Shown here: piece after piece, positions 1 to 9,784 of the stretch
Layout of the letters: each line of letters begins with the position of its first letter
Numbering within the stretch: position 1 is the first letter of the stretch
Translations under genes and position numbers: made by a program
The notes under the pieces: generated by a model
The model's input: the letters and a program-made list of their open reading frames with translations, nothing else
The model's database searches: none
What the model was told of the DNA's origin: nothing
From: Sneathiella glossodoripedis JCM 23214
Lineage (GTDB): Bacteria > Pseudomonadota > Alphaproteobacteria > Sneathiellales > Sneathiellaceae
NCBI RefSeq assembly: GCF_000616095.1
Contig: NZ_BAMS01000005.1
Location: 102,015-166,014 of the forward strand
Direction of reading: 5' to 3'
DNA: 64,000 nucleotides

Positions 1-351
1 ACTTGCAACAAATTCATCCAGGTACTCCTGCCCAACAAGCCTGACGTCATCCTCGCTAAATTTCAAATCCCGGACAAACGGAATTTCTGCAGCATTGCGC
101 CCCAGATTATCCCACATCTTCTTTAGAACACGGTCGCGCTCTTCAAGGTCAAGCTCAGGCAATGCGGCGCTAATATTTTCAACAGCAGTTTTATGTGCCG
201 TCAAAAGCGGTCCAATTTTGCGACCAAGCCACCCCCCAAGATTTGACGCACGTTTTCGGCCAAGCACTCTGAAAATAAAGAAAAAAGTACGAGCAAGCGC
301 ATATTCCAACGAATATCTGATGCGGCGCGACACCGGAATTTTCTTATGCAT
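1..351 (-). CDS. lpxL: LpxL/HtrB-family lipid A acyltransferase (N-terminal fragment)
   Basis: Only the first 117 codons are inside the window; the gene runs off the left edge. The translation begins MHKKIPVSRRIRYSLEYALA, then has a hydrophobic stretch (about residues 17-31) and the pattern typical of the N-terminus of Kdo2-lipid IVA acyltransferases: short membrane anchor, 'LGGWLGRKIGPLL', then 'ENISAALPEL' and 'MWDNLGRNAAEIP'. These enzymes add a secondary acyl chain to Kdo2-lipid IVA at the inner membrane. The catalytic HX4D/E motif lies beyond the edge and cannot be checked. The ATG at 351 overlaps the end of lpxK by 8 nt, which fits a lipid A operon. Which secondary acyl transferase it is (LpxL or LpxM-like) cannot be decided. 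Confidence 0.8.
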   Translation of the reverse strand, partial: MHKKIPVSRRIRYSLEYALARTFFFIFRVLGRKRASNLGGWLGRKIGPLLTAHKTAVENISAALPELDLEERDRVLKKMWDNLGRNAAEIPFVRDLKFSEDDVRLVGQEYLDEFVAS

Positions 352-1330
352 GCTCTGGACTACCTAACGAACTCAAAACCAGATTTTTCAGTGCCTGCGG
401 TTGTTCAAATATCAAATCAATATCAAACACTGTTGTCATTAATCTGGCTTCAGCGGGCAAACGAACATAATCTTTACGCGTTGTCACCAACGCAGCATTA
501 TGCAAAGTGGCGCGTTCCACCAGTTTCATGATGTCACCCTGTTTATATCGATAGTGATCAGCAAATTCCACCTTTTCAACAACTTCCGCCCCCGCTTTCG
601 CAAGGCTGTTGAAAAACTTCTCAGGTCGACCGATACCTGCAAACGCAACAACACGCTCACCCACCAGCTCACGCTGCAACGCATGGGGCACAATGTTTGC
701 CTTAAACAGCGGTTTTCCATGGGTATCGAGATTCTGAACAGCACCTCCGGAACCTATTGTTACAACTGCGTCTGACCGCTGTAAGGCTTCATCGAAAGGC
801 TCTCTAAGTGGGCCTGCTGGCAACAAGCGGCCGTTCCCGAGACCGAATTCACCATCAAGAACCAAAATGGATATTGTTTTCACCAATGAACGGTTCTGAA
901 AACCGTCATCCATGACGATTACGTCTGCGCCCGCCTCAACAGCAGCCTTAGCTCCCAAAACTCGATTTTTACTAACCCAAGTTGGTGCCACAGATGCGAG
1001 CAATAAAGGTTCATCACCAACTTTTTCGGATGTATGTACATCCAGCACAACCCGCTCTGGCCCCTTAATTTCCCCGCCATAACCTCGTGACAGAAAATGA
1101 ACCCGCAGACCTTCCTTGATCAACAGCTTTGCGACGCTAACAGCGACTGGTGTCTTTCCTGCACCACCTGCAACCACATTGCCGATGCAGATTAAAGGTA
1201 TGGGAATTGCCAAAGGTGTCTGCCTGCTGCGGTTTAATTGATCAAAAATTCTGTAAAGCACGCTAATTGGAGCCAATAACTTTGGCATCAGTGAACCAGA
1301 CTGTGAATTCCAGAATTTGGGTGCCTTCAC
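344..1330 (-). CDS. lpxK: Tetraacyldisaccharide 4'-kinase LpxK
   Basis: LpxK phosphorylates the 4' position of the tetraacyldisaccharide 1-phosphate to make lipid IVA, on the cytoplasmic face of the inner membrane. The 328-residue protein has the family's P-loop, 'GNVVAGGAGKTP' at about residues 50-61, and the 'DDGFQNRSL' block near residue 142. Length is normal for the family. The start is GTG at 1330, embedded in a GTGA overlap with the waaA stop, so the two genes are translationally coupled. The 3' end overlaps the next acyltransferase gene. Order waaA-lpxK-lpxL is a lipid A/Kdo operon. Confidence 0.95.
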   Translation of the reverse strand: MKAPKFWNSQSGSLMPKLLAPISVLYRIFDQLNRSRQTPLAIPIPLICIGNVVAGGAGKTPVAVSVAKLLIKEGLRVHFLSRGYGGEIKGPERVVLDVHTSEKVGDEPLLLASVAPTWVSKNRVLGAKAAVEAGADVIVMDDGFQNRSLVKTISILVLDGEFGLGNGRLLPAGPLREPFDEALQRSDAVVTIGSGGAVQNLDTHGKPLFKANIVPHALQRELVGERVVAFAGIGRPEKFFNSLAKAGAEVVEKVEFADHYRYKQGDIMKLVERATLHNAALVTTRKDYVRLPAEARLMTTVFDIDLIFEQPQALKNLVLSSLGSPEHA

Positions 1331-2598
1331 TTGCCATTTCCCGCAATTGCTTTTTCCACCTGATTTGAAAGGTGTCCCAGCAGCGCCTCACCCGACTTTA
1401 CAACTTCACGTGCATTGTGCGCAAGCTTGCCTCTAACACGCAACTCACTAAATAGCGAAGAAGCCGCAGTGACAAGCTCCGTGCCATTAGAAACCTGCAA
1501 TGCAGCCTGATTGTCAAGCAAATCCATTGCTATATCTTCAAAATTGGACATGTCAGCCCCAAACAGGATTGCACAATCAAGACGAGCGGCTTCCAATGGG
1601 TTTTGCCCCCCTTTTTCTACAAGAGATCCCCCGATAAACACAATATCTACCAGCCTGTAAAAAAGTCCAAGCTCACCGATCGTATCTGCCAGATACACAT
1701 CTGTCGTCTCTTGAATATCTTCACGGACTGACCGCTGAGCCACGTTAAAACCGGCTTCCTCCAACTTCTTGCGAATTTCTGGCGCGCGCTCAGGATGCCG
1801 CGGAACAATTATGGTAAGAAGCGATTTGAAATTTTCTTTTAAAGCCAGATGCACTCCAGCGATAACTGCTTCCTCCCCTTTATGGGTGCTTGCTGCAAGC
1901 CAGCATTTCCGTTCCTTGGTCGCATTACGAAGAACTCTGAATGTATCTTTTTGATACGGCAATGGCGGCGAACAAAATTTAAGATTACCCAGCGTTTCAA
2001 CATTTTTGGCACCAAAATATTCCAACCTGTCAGCCGTAATCTGATTTTGCGCGTGAATATAGTCAAAGCACTTAATCAGCTTCTTGATCATGCTGCCCGT
2101 TTTTCGCCACATATTGAACGATTTGGATGTCATCCGAGCATTGACGAGCAGCATCGGAATTTGCCGGCGTTTGGTTTGCGTTATCAAGTTGGGCCAAATC
2201 TCAGATTCCAGCCAAATAGCAGCCTGTGGTTGCCAATAGTCCAAAAACCGCCGAACAGCTTCTTTAGTGTCAATGGGGATATATTGATGGAATGCACCGG
2301 CAGGTAATCGCTCTTCCATGAGACGCGCTGAGGTTACAGAACCCGTCGTCAGCATAATTGTCCGATTACTATTTCGAGCCAACAAATTTTGAATAAGCGG
2401 AAGCGTTGACATCGACTCGCCGACAGAAGCTGCGTGAATCCAGAGTAGCTCACCTGCCGGCCGTTGTCGGCCCGGATCACCAAAGCGTTCCTCATATCGA
2501 TTTTCATCTTCCTTGCCCTCAGCAAGCCTTTTCTTGATATGCGCTTTAATTAGAGGCGTTGAGAGTGACAAAAACCAGTTATAAACAGTCAAATACAT
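1327..2598 (-). CDS. waaA: 3-deoxy-D-manno-octulosonic acid (Kdo) transferase
   Basis: WaaA (KdtA) transfers Kdo from CMP-Kdo to lipid IVA at the inner membrane. The 423-residue protein has an N-terminal hydrophobic anchor (about residues 1-20), the glycosyltransferase-family-30 block 'WIHAASVGE' near residue 55 with the catalytic glutamate, and the C-terminal nucleotide-sugar region 'VFIGGSLVEKGGQNPLEAA'. It overlaps lpxK by 4 nt and lies 4 nt after the upstream DUF374 gene, so three genes read as one transcript. Whether it adds one or two Kdo residues cannot be read from sequence. Confidence 0.95.
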   Translation of the reverse strand: MYLTVYNWFLSLSTPLIKAHIKKRLAEGKEDENRYEERFGDPGRQRPAGELLWIHAASVGESMSTLPLIQNLLARNSNRTIMLTTGSVTSARLMEERLPAGAFHQYIPIDTKEAVRRFLDYWQPQAAIWLESEIWPNLITQTKRRQIPMLLVNARMTSKSFNMWRKTGSMIKKLIKCFDYIHAQNQITADRLEYFGAKNVETLGNLKFCSPPLPYQKDTFRVLRNATKERKCWLAASTHKGEEAVIAGVHLALKENFKSLLTIIVPRHPERAPEIRKKLEEAGFNVAQRSVREDIQETTDVYLADTIGELGLFYRLVDIVFIGGSLVEKGGQNPLEAARLDCAILFGADMSNFEDIAMDLLDNQAALQVSNGTELVTAASSLFSELRVRGKLAHNAREVVKSGEALLGHLSNQVEKAIAGNGK

Positions 2599-2602
2599 AA
2601 AA

Positions 2603-3346
2603 TCACGTCACTCTCTGGTTTTTTTTCACGACCTCTTCCGCTGGGGCGGGCTCAACAGGTTGTTGACAGCATAATTGATCGCTTGATTGCGTGACCTGAG
2701 TCAATTGTTCTTCTATCACTCGTTTCATTCTCTCATGGGCCCCATTTTCGTCTTTACGCGGTACATATATGGGATCTCCCCATACCATGACCCCTTTCGC
2801 AAAAGGCTTAGCAAGCGCAAAACGATCCCAACTTTTCAAATACTTCATGCGCGTTGTCGCAAAGCTAACCGGGAAAATGGGGAGGCCGGTCATCGCAGCA
2901 ATTGCAACAATCCCTTTTTGTGCTCGCATTCTGGGTCCGCGCGGCCCGTCCGGCGTAATGATTGCGACTTCGTTCCGTTTGGTCACCTTCAGCAACTCCT
3001 TAAACGCTGCCGCTCCTCCTTGAGAGCTCGAACCCCTTACACTATCGACTCCTAATGGCTTCACAGTCCTCGCAATTAATTCCCCATCACCATGCTGGGA
3101 AATCATTACGCTGAATTTCCCATGTGAGGGCAACAAGGGCGCCATCATCAACAAACGACCATGCCAAAACGCAATGATGAAGGGCTTTCCATCCTTCACC
3201 ATTTGCATCGGCACTTCGTCATTTATCCGTCTCCAGCGCGTAGTTTTGTATACAAACCAAATATAGGCCGTCGCCAAAGCGCTTATACAAGTAACTGCCA
3301 GATCGCTTTTCAAGAGTTTCTTCAAGACCGAATTGAACCCTACCAA
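2603..3346 (-). CDS. DUF374 lysophospholipid acyltransferase-family protein
   Basis: The 247-residue protein matches the DUF374 group of PlsC-like acyltransferases found beside waaA/lpxK: a hydrophobic N-terminal helix ('ALATAYIWFVYKTT'), 'FIIAFWHGRLLMMAPLL' carrying the H-containing active-site block, 'GSSSQGGAAAFKELL' and 'IITPDGPRGPRMRAQKG'. A lipid acyltransferase role is inferred from the family; the exact substrate is unknown. The first in-frame start here is TTG at 3346, preceded by AGAAG. An ATG at 3398 opens a 16-codon frame (MAGNNNPDAIYASEEF) that would fuse in frame to this gene if the TTTT at about 3351 were TTT, so the true start may be 3398. Confidence 0.85.
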   Translation of the reverse strand: MVGFNSVLKKLLKSDLAVTCISALATAYIWFVYKTTRWRRINDEVPMQMVKDGKPFIIAFWHGRLLMMAPLLPSHGKFSVMISQHGDGELIARTVKPLGVDSVRGSSSQGGAAAFKELLKVTKRNEVAIITPDGPRGPRMRAQKGIVAIAAMTGLPIFPVSFATTRMKYLKSWDRFALAKPFAKGVMVWGDPIYVPRKDENGAHERMKRVIEEQLTQVTQSSDQLCCQQPVEPAPAEEVVKKNQRVT

Positions 3347-3505
3347 ATCAAAATTCTTCTGAAGCGTATATCGCGTCAGGATTGTTATTGCCAGCCATTA
3401 TACGGAAATGTCGCCGCATCCCACATTGTTATATTGCCGCCAGATGGATAAATTACTAATCTTGAAACCCAAATAAAAATATTTGTCCCACAACTGAGCT
3501 CTTAT

Positions 3506-5572
3506 ATGTCTGCTGCATCTAAACCGGAAATTTTTTCGTCTGCCTGTCCTCACGATTGCCCATCCACTTGCTCGCTAGAAGTTGAAAAACTGGGCCCTCA
3601 AAAAATTGGTCGCGTCAGAGGAGCTGAAGACAATAGTTACACAGCGGGGGTCATCTGTGCAAAGGTTGCGCGCTATGCTGAGAGGACACATCACCCTGAT
3701 CGGCTGATGCATCCTCTCAAACGGGTTGGTGCAAAAGGAGAGGGCAAATGGGAGCGTATAAGTTGGGAAGAAGCCCTCGATACCGTTGCCAATAAATTTC
3801 TCGAACAAGAGAAAAAATTGGGACCCGAAACCGTATGGCCATACTACTATGCGGGCACCATGGGACTTGTGCACCGTGACGGCATCAATCGCTTGCGTCA
3901 TGTAAAAAAGTACGCCGGCCAGGAATCTACAATTTGCATCAATCTTGCCAGAGCGGGGTGGAAAGCCGGCGTTGGCGTTTATCGCGGAGCAGATCCAAGA
4001 GAGATGGCAAAGTCAGATCTTGTTGTAATTTGGGGCACTAACGCGGTTCATACTCAGATCAATGTCATGACACATGCCACACGCGCCCGAAAGGAACGAG
4101 GCGCCAAAATAGTGGTAATTGATCCTTATCGCAATGCAACCGCCATAGCAGCCGACCATCACCTGATGCTTAAACCCGGTACAGACGGTGCATTGGCACT
4201 CGGTATCATGCATATATTATTCAGAGATGGCATGGCTGATCGGGAGTATTTGGAAAAATACACACGGGATTTTCTCGAATTTGAAGAACATTTGCAAACA
4301 AAGACCCCACAATGGGCATCTGATATTACTGGACTCACAGTCGCCGAAATTACAGAGGTCGCCCATTTAATTGGCAAAACACCGAAGACGTTCCTACGGC
4401 TTGGATATGGGTTTACACGTAGTCGCAATGGTGCAGTTAACATGCATGCTGCTACATGTATTGCTGCCGTTACCGGCAGCTGGAAACACGAAGGCGGCGG
4501 AGCTTTTCATACAAATGGCGCAATTTTCCATTGGGATATGTCCCTGATTGAGGGGCATGATGCCCTTGATCCAAAAGTTCGTATGCTCGATCAATCCCGC
4601 ATCGGTCCGGTTTTAACTGGGGATCCGCAGGACCTTAAAGATGGACCGCCGATAACAGCAATGCTCATCCAAAACACCAATCCAATGGATGTTGCCCCTG
4701 AACTTGCAAAAGTTCACGCTGGCTTCGCGCGCGAAGACCTTTTTGTATGTGTGCATGAGCAGTTCATGACAGAAACTGCAAAAATGGCCGATATCGTACT
4801 CCCCGCAACAACCTTTGTGGAGCATGATGACATCTATCAGGGAGGCGGTCAGAACCACATTACGCTTGGGCGGAAAGTCATTGAACCTTTAGGTGAATGC
4901 CGTTCAAACCACTGGGTCATATGCGAACTGGCAAAACGACTGGGTGCAGAGCATGAAGGATTTCAGCTTACAGAAATTGAGCTAATTGAAAAATTGCTAA
5001 AATCATCCGGCTGGCCCGATGTGGAAACCTTTATGCAATCCAAATGGGTAGACGCACAAGTTCCCTTTGAAGAAGCGCATTTTCTCAATGGTTTCGGCCA
5101 TGAGGATGGTAAATTTCACTTCGCCGCTGACTGGTCAGAGGTAGGACGCAATTTCAGCGGTATGCCGGCCCTCCCCGACCATTGGGACGTTATTCAGAAA
5201 CCTGATGAGCAGCACCCCTATCGTCTGGTGACTGCGCCGGCGAGAAATTTTCTCAACACCTCGTTTACGGCAACTCCATCTTCGCTTAAACGTGAAAAAC
5301 GGCCGACTGTTCTCCTCCACCCAGAGGATGCCAAGAATATCGGGGTAAATCAGGATGATGTAGTCCGTATGGGCAACGCGCAAGGCTCACTGCTTATCCA
5401 TGTTGATATTTTTGATGGATTACAGCCAGGAACGGTTGTCGTAGAAGGAATTTGGCCGAACAAACACTTCATCGAAAAAATTGGTATTAACCTACTTGTA
5501 GGTGCGGACGCTGCAAAGCCAAATGGCGGAGCCGCTTTTCACGACACGGCAGTATGGATCAAGCCTAATTGA
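3506..5572 (+). CDS. Molybdopterin-dependent oxidoreductase with N-terminal [4Fe-4S] site
   Basis: A 688-residue soluble member of the formate dehydrogenase / DMSO reductase superfamily. Cysteines at residues 14, 18, 22 and 51 (C-x3-C-x3-C-x28-C) form the N-terminal [4Fe-4S] site, followed by 'HPDRLMHPLKRVG', the molybdopterin domains with 'VVIWGTNAVHT' and 'IVVIDPYRNATA', and a C-terminal aspartate-decarboxylase-like barrel ('VTAPARNFLNTSF', 'DVVRMGNAQGSL'). No Tat or Sec signal is visible, so it should be cytoplasmic. No electron-transfer partner genes are adjacent. The physiological substrate cannot be assigned. It is divergent from the DUF374 gene and ends 1 nt before the stop of the convergent DUF1489 gene. 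Confidence 0.9.
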   Translation: MSAASKPEIFSSACPHDCPSTCSLEVEKLGPQKIGRVRGAEDNSYTAGVICAKVARYAERTHHPDRLMHPLKRVGAKGEGKWERISWEEALDTVANKFLEQEKKLGPETVWPYYYAGTMGLVHRDGINRLRHVKKYAGQESTICINLARAGWKAGVGVYRGADPREMAKSDLVVIWGTNAVHTQINVMTHATRARKERGAKIVVIDPYRNATAIAADHHLMLKPGTDGALALGIMHILFRDGMADREYLEKYTRDFLEFEEHLQTKTPQWASDITGLTVAEITEVAHLIGKTPKTFLRLGYGFTRSRNGAVNMHAATCIAAVTGSWKHEGGGAFHTNGAIFHWDMSLIEGHDALDPKVRMLDQSRIGPVLTGDPQDLKDGPPITAMLIQNTNPMDVAPELAKVHAGFAREDLFVCVHEQFMTETAKMADIVLPATTFVEHDDIYQGGGQNHITLGRKVIEPLGECRSNHWVICELAKRLGAEHEGFQLTEIELIEKLLKSSGWPDVETFMQSKWVDAQVPFEEAHFLNGFGHEDGKFHFAADWSEVGRNFSGMPALPDHWDVIQKPDEQHPYRLVTAPARNFLNTSFTATPSSLKREKRPTVLLHPEDAKNIGVNQDDVVRMGNAQGSLLIHVDIFDGLQPGTVVVEGIWPNKHFIEKIGINLLVGADAAKPNGGAAFHDTAVWIKPN

Positions 5573-5573
5573 C

Positions 5574-6007
5574 CTAAAGAAGGCCAAGCTCTCTTAATTC
5601 CGCCGCCATTTCTGGGGAAAGCTCACCTTCGCTTTCCTCATCATCATTGGCTTCTTCGACAATATCGCGAAGATCTCGCGGCGCATCAGCGGCTTCAAGG
5701 TATCGCCAGCCTGATGCGGCCCTCGTTTGACCAGTTCGGTTTCAACAAGCTCTGAGTCAAGTACAAGTCCGCATTTTTCGCCTTCGTGATCAATCAACCG
5801 CTCAAGCTCAACGACACGTTGTCGAACCGCAATATGCCCTTTGATTATCCAGTAGAGCGATCCACCATCTAGTAACTCTGCTTCCCTTTGCGGGCGTTGC
5901 TTGGTTACATGGCAGATCGGTCCGGCAATCAACCTCCTGGCTTGCGAACTCCTAAGCTGTTCGATTGATGAAATGCCCACACAGACTTTAACCAGATGTA
6001 CCGTCAT
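5574..6007 (-). CDS. DUF1489 family protein (frameshifted)
   Basis: The N-terminal part (MTVHLVKVCVGISSIEQLRS...) is DUF1489, an uncharacterised cytoplasmic family I know mainly from alphaproteobacteria. In the frame as read, translation after 'LVKRGPHQ' is unlike the family and stops at 5594. One more G in the GGG run (plus strand CCC, 5720-5722) gives 'KRGAASGWRYLEAADAPRDL', the usual DUF1489 C-terminus with its GWRYL block, ending in an acidic tail and '...AAELRELGLL' at a TAG at 5574-5576. The corrected protein has 144 residues, the normal length. Function unknown. It follows the HMG-CoA lyase gene by 21 nt. Confidence 0.8.
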
Positions 6008-6028
6008 GTATCCTGTTTCTTTTTGTTG

Positions 6029-6946
6029 CTAGGTGTCTCGGCCCAACTTGCTTTTGAGCGCATTGGCAACCCGGGATACCGGGGGTCTGCCGAGGTGATC
6101 TGAAATAAACCAAGCTGTTTTTACCAGTTTCTTCAAATCGAGGCCACTATCAATTCCCATACCGTTCAACATATATACTACATCTTCTGTCGCCACATTC
6201 CCGGTGGCACCGGGTGCATAAGGGCATCCTCCCAACCCCGCAACAGAACTGTCAATTTTTGTTATCCCAAGTTGCAAGGCTATCAGTATATTGGACAACG
6301 CCTGGCCGTAGGTATCATGAAAATGCACTCCTATGGCCTCAAGCGGAATTTTATTTGCAACGGCCTCCAGAACCTGCTTGGTTTTTAACGGAGTTCCAAC
6401 ACCAATTGTATCGGCAATTGAAATTTCATAAGACCCCATCTGATACAATTTATCGGCAACGTCTGCGACAGCGGCAGGCGTAATCTCTTCACCAAATGGA
6501 CTGCCGAGCGAGCAGGAAACACTTGCCTTGAAATTGATGCCATCCTTTTTCGCACGCTCTACCACCGGCGCGAAGCGCTCCAGACTTTCGGCAATGGAAC
6601 AGTTAATGTTACGCTTATTGAACTCTTCAGACGCGGCAGTAAAAATCAGTATTTCGTCTGCATTGTGCTCAAACGCTTTTTCGTACCCTTTCAAATTTGG
6701 GGTCAGTACACTGTAGGATACGTTTTCCTCTCTGGAAATTTGCCCCATCACTTCTGCGGTATCAGCCATTTGCGGAACCCATTTTGGGGATACAAAGCTG
6801 CCAGCCTCGATTGCCTTTACCCCGGCATCGACCAAACGCTCTATCAGTTCGACTTTCACATTTGTGGGAATTTGGGTCTTTTCATTTTGCAGCCCATCTC
6901 GGGCTCCCACTTCAAAAACCCTCACGGACGACGGATAATCAGTCAT
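6029..6946 (-). CDS. mvaB: Hydroxymethylglutaryl-CoA lyase
   Basis: Cleaves 3-hydroxy-3-methylglutaryl-CoA to acetoacetate and acetyl-CoA, the last step of leucine degradation. The 305-residue protein has the HMGL-like TIM barrel: 'VGARDGLQNE' (Arg16, Asp17) near the start, the metal ligands in 'GVHFHDTYGQ' (His208, His210), and the lyase signature 'GLGGCPYAPGATGN' with catalytic Cys241. The ATG overlaps the mccA stop by 1 nt (TAATG). It is the distal member of the mccB-liuC-mccA-mvaB operon. The symbol liuE is also used. Confidence 0.95.
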   Translation of the reverse strand: MTDYPSSVRVFEVGARDGLQNEKTQIPTNVKVELIERLVDAGVKAIEAGSFVSPKWVPQMADTAEVMGQISREENVSYSVLTPNLKGYEKAFEHNADEILIFTAASEEFNKRNINCSIAESLERFAPVVERAKKDGINFKASVSCSLGSPFGEEITPAAVADVADKLYQMGSYEISIADTIGVGTPLKTKQVLEAVANKIPLEAIGVHFHDTYGQALSNILIALQLGITKIDSSVAGLGGCPYAPGATGNVATEDVVYMLNGMGIDSGLDLKKLVKTAWFISDHLGRPPVSRVANALKSKLGRDT

Positions 6947-8963
6947 TAAGCATCCTCCGCTTCGATCTGAATAAGAAGCGTTCCCTCATCCACCTGATCG
7001 CCGGTTTCAAAATAAATATCGCCCACCACTCCATCGCTACCAGCTGACAGAGTATGTTCCATCTTCATTGCTTCCATTACCATCAATGCATCTCCTCTTT
7101 GGACAACATCTCCGGATGCAACATTGATCTGGATAATTTTACCGGGCATTGGTGCCGTAATCGCACCCGCCCCGCCTTCATCTGCCAGGTTATCGAAATC
7201 GTGCTCAATTCGCCTGATTTCAAACTGCTGTCCCTCATCAATAATGATCATCCGATCCTTATTGATAACGACCGCAGCCTTGATAATGTGACCATCAAGA
7301 TTGGCCCTCATTGACCCATCTGCAAGAATATCTGCCGAAGCACTTATCGTTTTTTCCGAAAGCCGGATATCACAGCCTGTTTCTGTCTGTGTGACCATTA
7401 CGGTAATTTCACCGTCGCCATACTCAAACGAATAATCAACATGAGCGACATCATTCAAACGCCAGCCATCCGCCAAATTCCAAGGTGAGTATGGATCGGA
7501 ACTATGGGCTGCTACCGCAGCGTCTTCTGCCTGCTTCTGTAACGTCAGATATAATGCGGCAAGGGCATAGTGACGGTCTTTGACCTTCGCACCTTGAGGG
7601 ACCAGATCATCCCTGAAACGTTCAATGAAAGCGGTATCCAAATCTTTTTGAGCAAATGCAGGATGGGACGCAATATTTTTGAGAAATTCAAGATTTGTAA
7701 CCAATCCCGCAACTTCATATCGCGCCAAGGCAGCTTGCATTTTTCGAAGCGCTGCGTCGCGGTCCTGCCCCCACACAATAAGCTTTGCAATCATGGGATC
7801 GTAAAATGGTGTGACACTATCCCCTTCGAGTACACCTGTATCCACCCTCACCCCATCTTCAGCCTGTGGCGGGCGTAACCTCAAAAGCGGCCCTGTCGCT
7901 GGCAGAAAATCATTTTGCGGGTCTTCGGCATATAAACGCGCTTCAAGCGCGTGACCGTGAATGCTCAAGTCTTCCTGAGCTAGTGGAAGCACTCCGCCGT
8001 CCGCTACAATCAACTGCCAATGAACAAGATCTTGCCCCGTAATCAGCTCCGTTACAGGATGTTCCACCTGCAAACGGGTATTCATTTCCATAAAATAAAA
8101 GCCGTCTTCCTTTAAACCGTCAGACACGTCGGCAATAAATTCAACCGTTCCTGCCCCTTCGTAAGCTATTGCTTTCGCTGCTGCGACTGCAGCCTCGCCC
8201 ATCACAGCCCGCATCTTCTCAGGCATATCTGGCGCAGGAGCTTCTTCTATGACTTTCTGGTGACGGCGTTGCAAAGAACAATCACGTTCAAACAAGTGAA
8301 CAACATTTCCATGCTTGTCCGCAAATACCTGAACTTCAATATGACGCGGTTTCGTCAAATACTTCTCGATCAATACACGCTCATCACCAAACGCATTTGA
8401 CGCCTCCCGCATCGCTCCTTCCAACGCTGCAGGAAACTCTTTCGCACTGTTGACGCGGCGCATGCCTTTACCGCCGCCACCTGCAACAGCCTTGATCAGA
8501 ACCGGATAGCCGATACGTTCAGCCTCACTTGCAAGTAACTTTGGATCCTGATCTTCCCCGTGATAGCCGGGTACAACTGGCACGCCAGCTTTCTCCATCA
8601 TCGCCTTGGCAGCATCTTTCAAGCCCATCGCCCGAATGGCAGACGCTGGCGGACCTATAAATGCAACACCATTTTTCTCGCATTTTTCGGCAAAAGAGGC
8701 GTTTTCAGATAAAAACCCGTATCCGGATGAATAGCCTGAGCTCCCGTATCTTTCGCAATCTGAAGAATTTTATCCGCTTTCAAATAACTCTCGGTGACTT
8801 CTGCAGGACCCAGCAACACGGCTTCATCAGCCATCTTTACATGCCTTGCATTGGCATCGGCTTCTGAGTAGACGGCAACCGTTTTCACACCAAGCTTGCG
8901 CGCTGTGTCAATAACCCTGCAGGCGATTTCGCCCCGGTTCGCTATAAGTATTTTATCAAACAC
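6946..8963 (-). CDS. liuD: Methylcrotonoyl-CoA carboxylase alpha (biotin) subunit (frameshifted)
   Basis: Carries the biotin carboxylase and biotin-carrier domains of 3-methylcrotonyl-CoA carboxylase, which carboxylates the leucine intermediate. It appears as two pieces. 8963 to about 8725 encodes the N-terminal biotin carboxylase start ('[14 protein letters not shown]') up to 'AQAIHP'. The rest, in another frame, carries the glycine-rich ATP loop '[13 protein letters not shown]' and the biotinyl site 'VMEAMKMEH' (Lys634 after correction). Adding one G to the GG at 8723-8724 restores '[20 protein letters not shown]' and joins the pieces without loss, giving 672 residues, the normal length. 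Context (mccB, liuC, mvaB) favours methylcrotonyl-CoA over propionyl-CoA, which has its own carboxylase at 36.5-40 kb. Confidence 0.9.
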
Positions 8964-8980
8964 GTTAATTCACCCAGCTA

Positions 8981-9775
8981 TCAATTGTTGTTCCATGAAG
9001 CTTTACGTTTTTCCAGAAAGGCGGAGATACCTTCCTTCGCCTCATCTGTTTTACGGCGTGCAGCAATTCGATCGGCTGTTTCATTAATCAAGGCCTGATC
9101 AATGGGGCGGTTGGCGACCGTATAAATCAGATTTTTTGAATCTGCCATCGCATCCGGTGCGTTAGCCATCACCTGCTTGAGTATACGATCTCGCGCTTGT
9201 GCCAAATCATGAACATCTTCAACCAGCTCATGAAGCAAACCATGATGAAACGCCGCTTCGGCATCAAAGACCTCAGCCGTCAGAAAATACCGACGTGCCG
9301 CACGAACACCGATTGCTTCGACAACATAGGGTGAAATAACAGCGGGCAGCAATCCAAGCTTAACTTCAGAGAGACAGAATTTGGCTGCACGTACACCTAT
9401 GGCAATATCACAGGCCGCAACCAGCCCAAGTCCGCCGCCATAAGCAGCTCCCTGCACAAGCGCTATCGTAGGCTTTGGAATATCCTGCAAATTCTTGAGC
9501 ATACGTCCCAACGCCAACGCATCTTCGCGATTATCTTCTTCTGTAAATCCGGCTGCGCGCTTCATCCAGTTCAAGTCTGCACCAGCGCAATAACTTTTTC
9601 CGGCAGCAGCGACAACGACAGCGCGAACACCCTCCTGATGGGCAAGATCGGCAAACATGTCCCCAAGTCGCTCGATTAATTCCTCATCGAATGCGTTGTG
9701 AACTTCAGGACGGTTCAGCGTAACGGTTGCAATCCCGTCTGTTGAAAAATGGAGTACAGCAGATTCTTCACTCAT
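8981..9775 (-). CDS. liuC: Methylglutaconyl-CoA hydratase (enoyl-CoA hydratase family)
   Basis: A 264-residue crotonase-family protein: 'YCAGADLNWMKRAA' forms the first oxyanion-hole loop, 'GAAYGGGLGLVAACDIAI' the second, and 'KLGLLPAVISPYVVEAIG' the substrate-side helix typical of methylglutaconyl-CoA hydratases. The reaction hydrates 3-methylglutaconyl-CoA to HMG-CoA. It lies between the two carboxylase subunit genes, 9 nt after mccB and 17 nt before mccA, which is the main reason for choosing this role over a generic enoyl-CoA hydratase. Confidence 0.92.
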   Translation of the reverse strand: MSEESAVLHFSTDGIATVTLNRPEVHNAFDEELIERLGDMFADLAHQEGVRAVVVAAAGKSYCAGADLNWMKRAAGFTEEDNREDALALGRMLKNLQDIPKPTIALVQGAAYGGGLGLVAACDIAIGVRAAKFCLSEVKLGLLPAVISPYVVEAIGVRAARRYFLTAEVFDAEAAFHHGLLHELVEDVHDLAQARDRILKQVMANAPDAMADSKNLIYTVANRPIDQALINETADRIAARRKTDEAKEGISAFLEKRKASWNNN

Positions 9776-9784
9776 AATCAGTCC

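Noticed and set aside
8655..8963. A separate 102-residue biotin carboxylase-like small gene
   Set aside because: It is the N-terminal piece of liuD, rejoined by one base.
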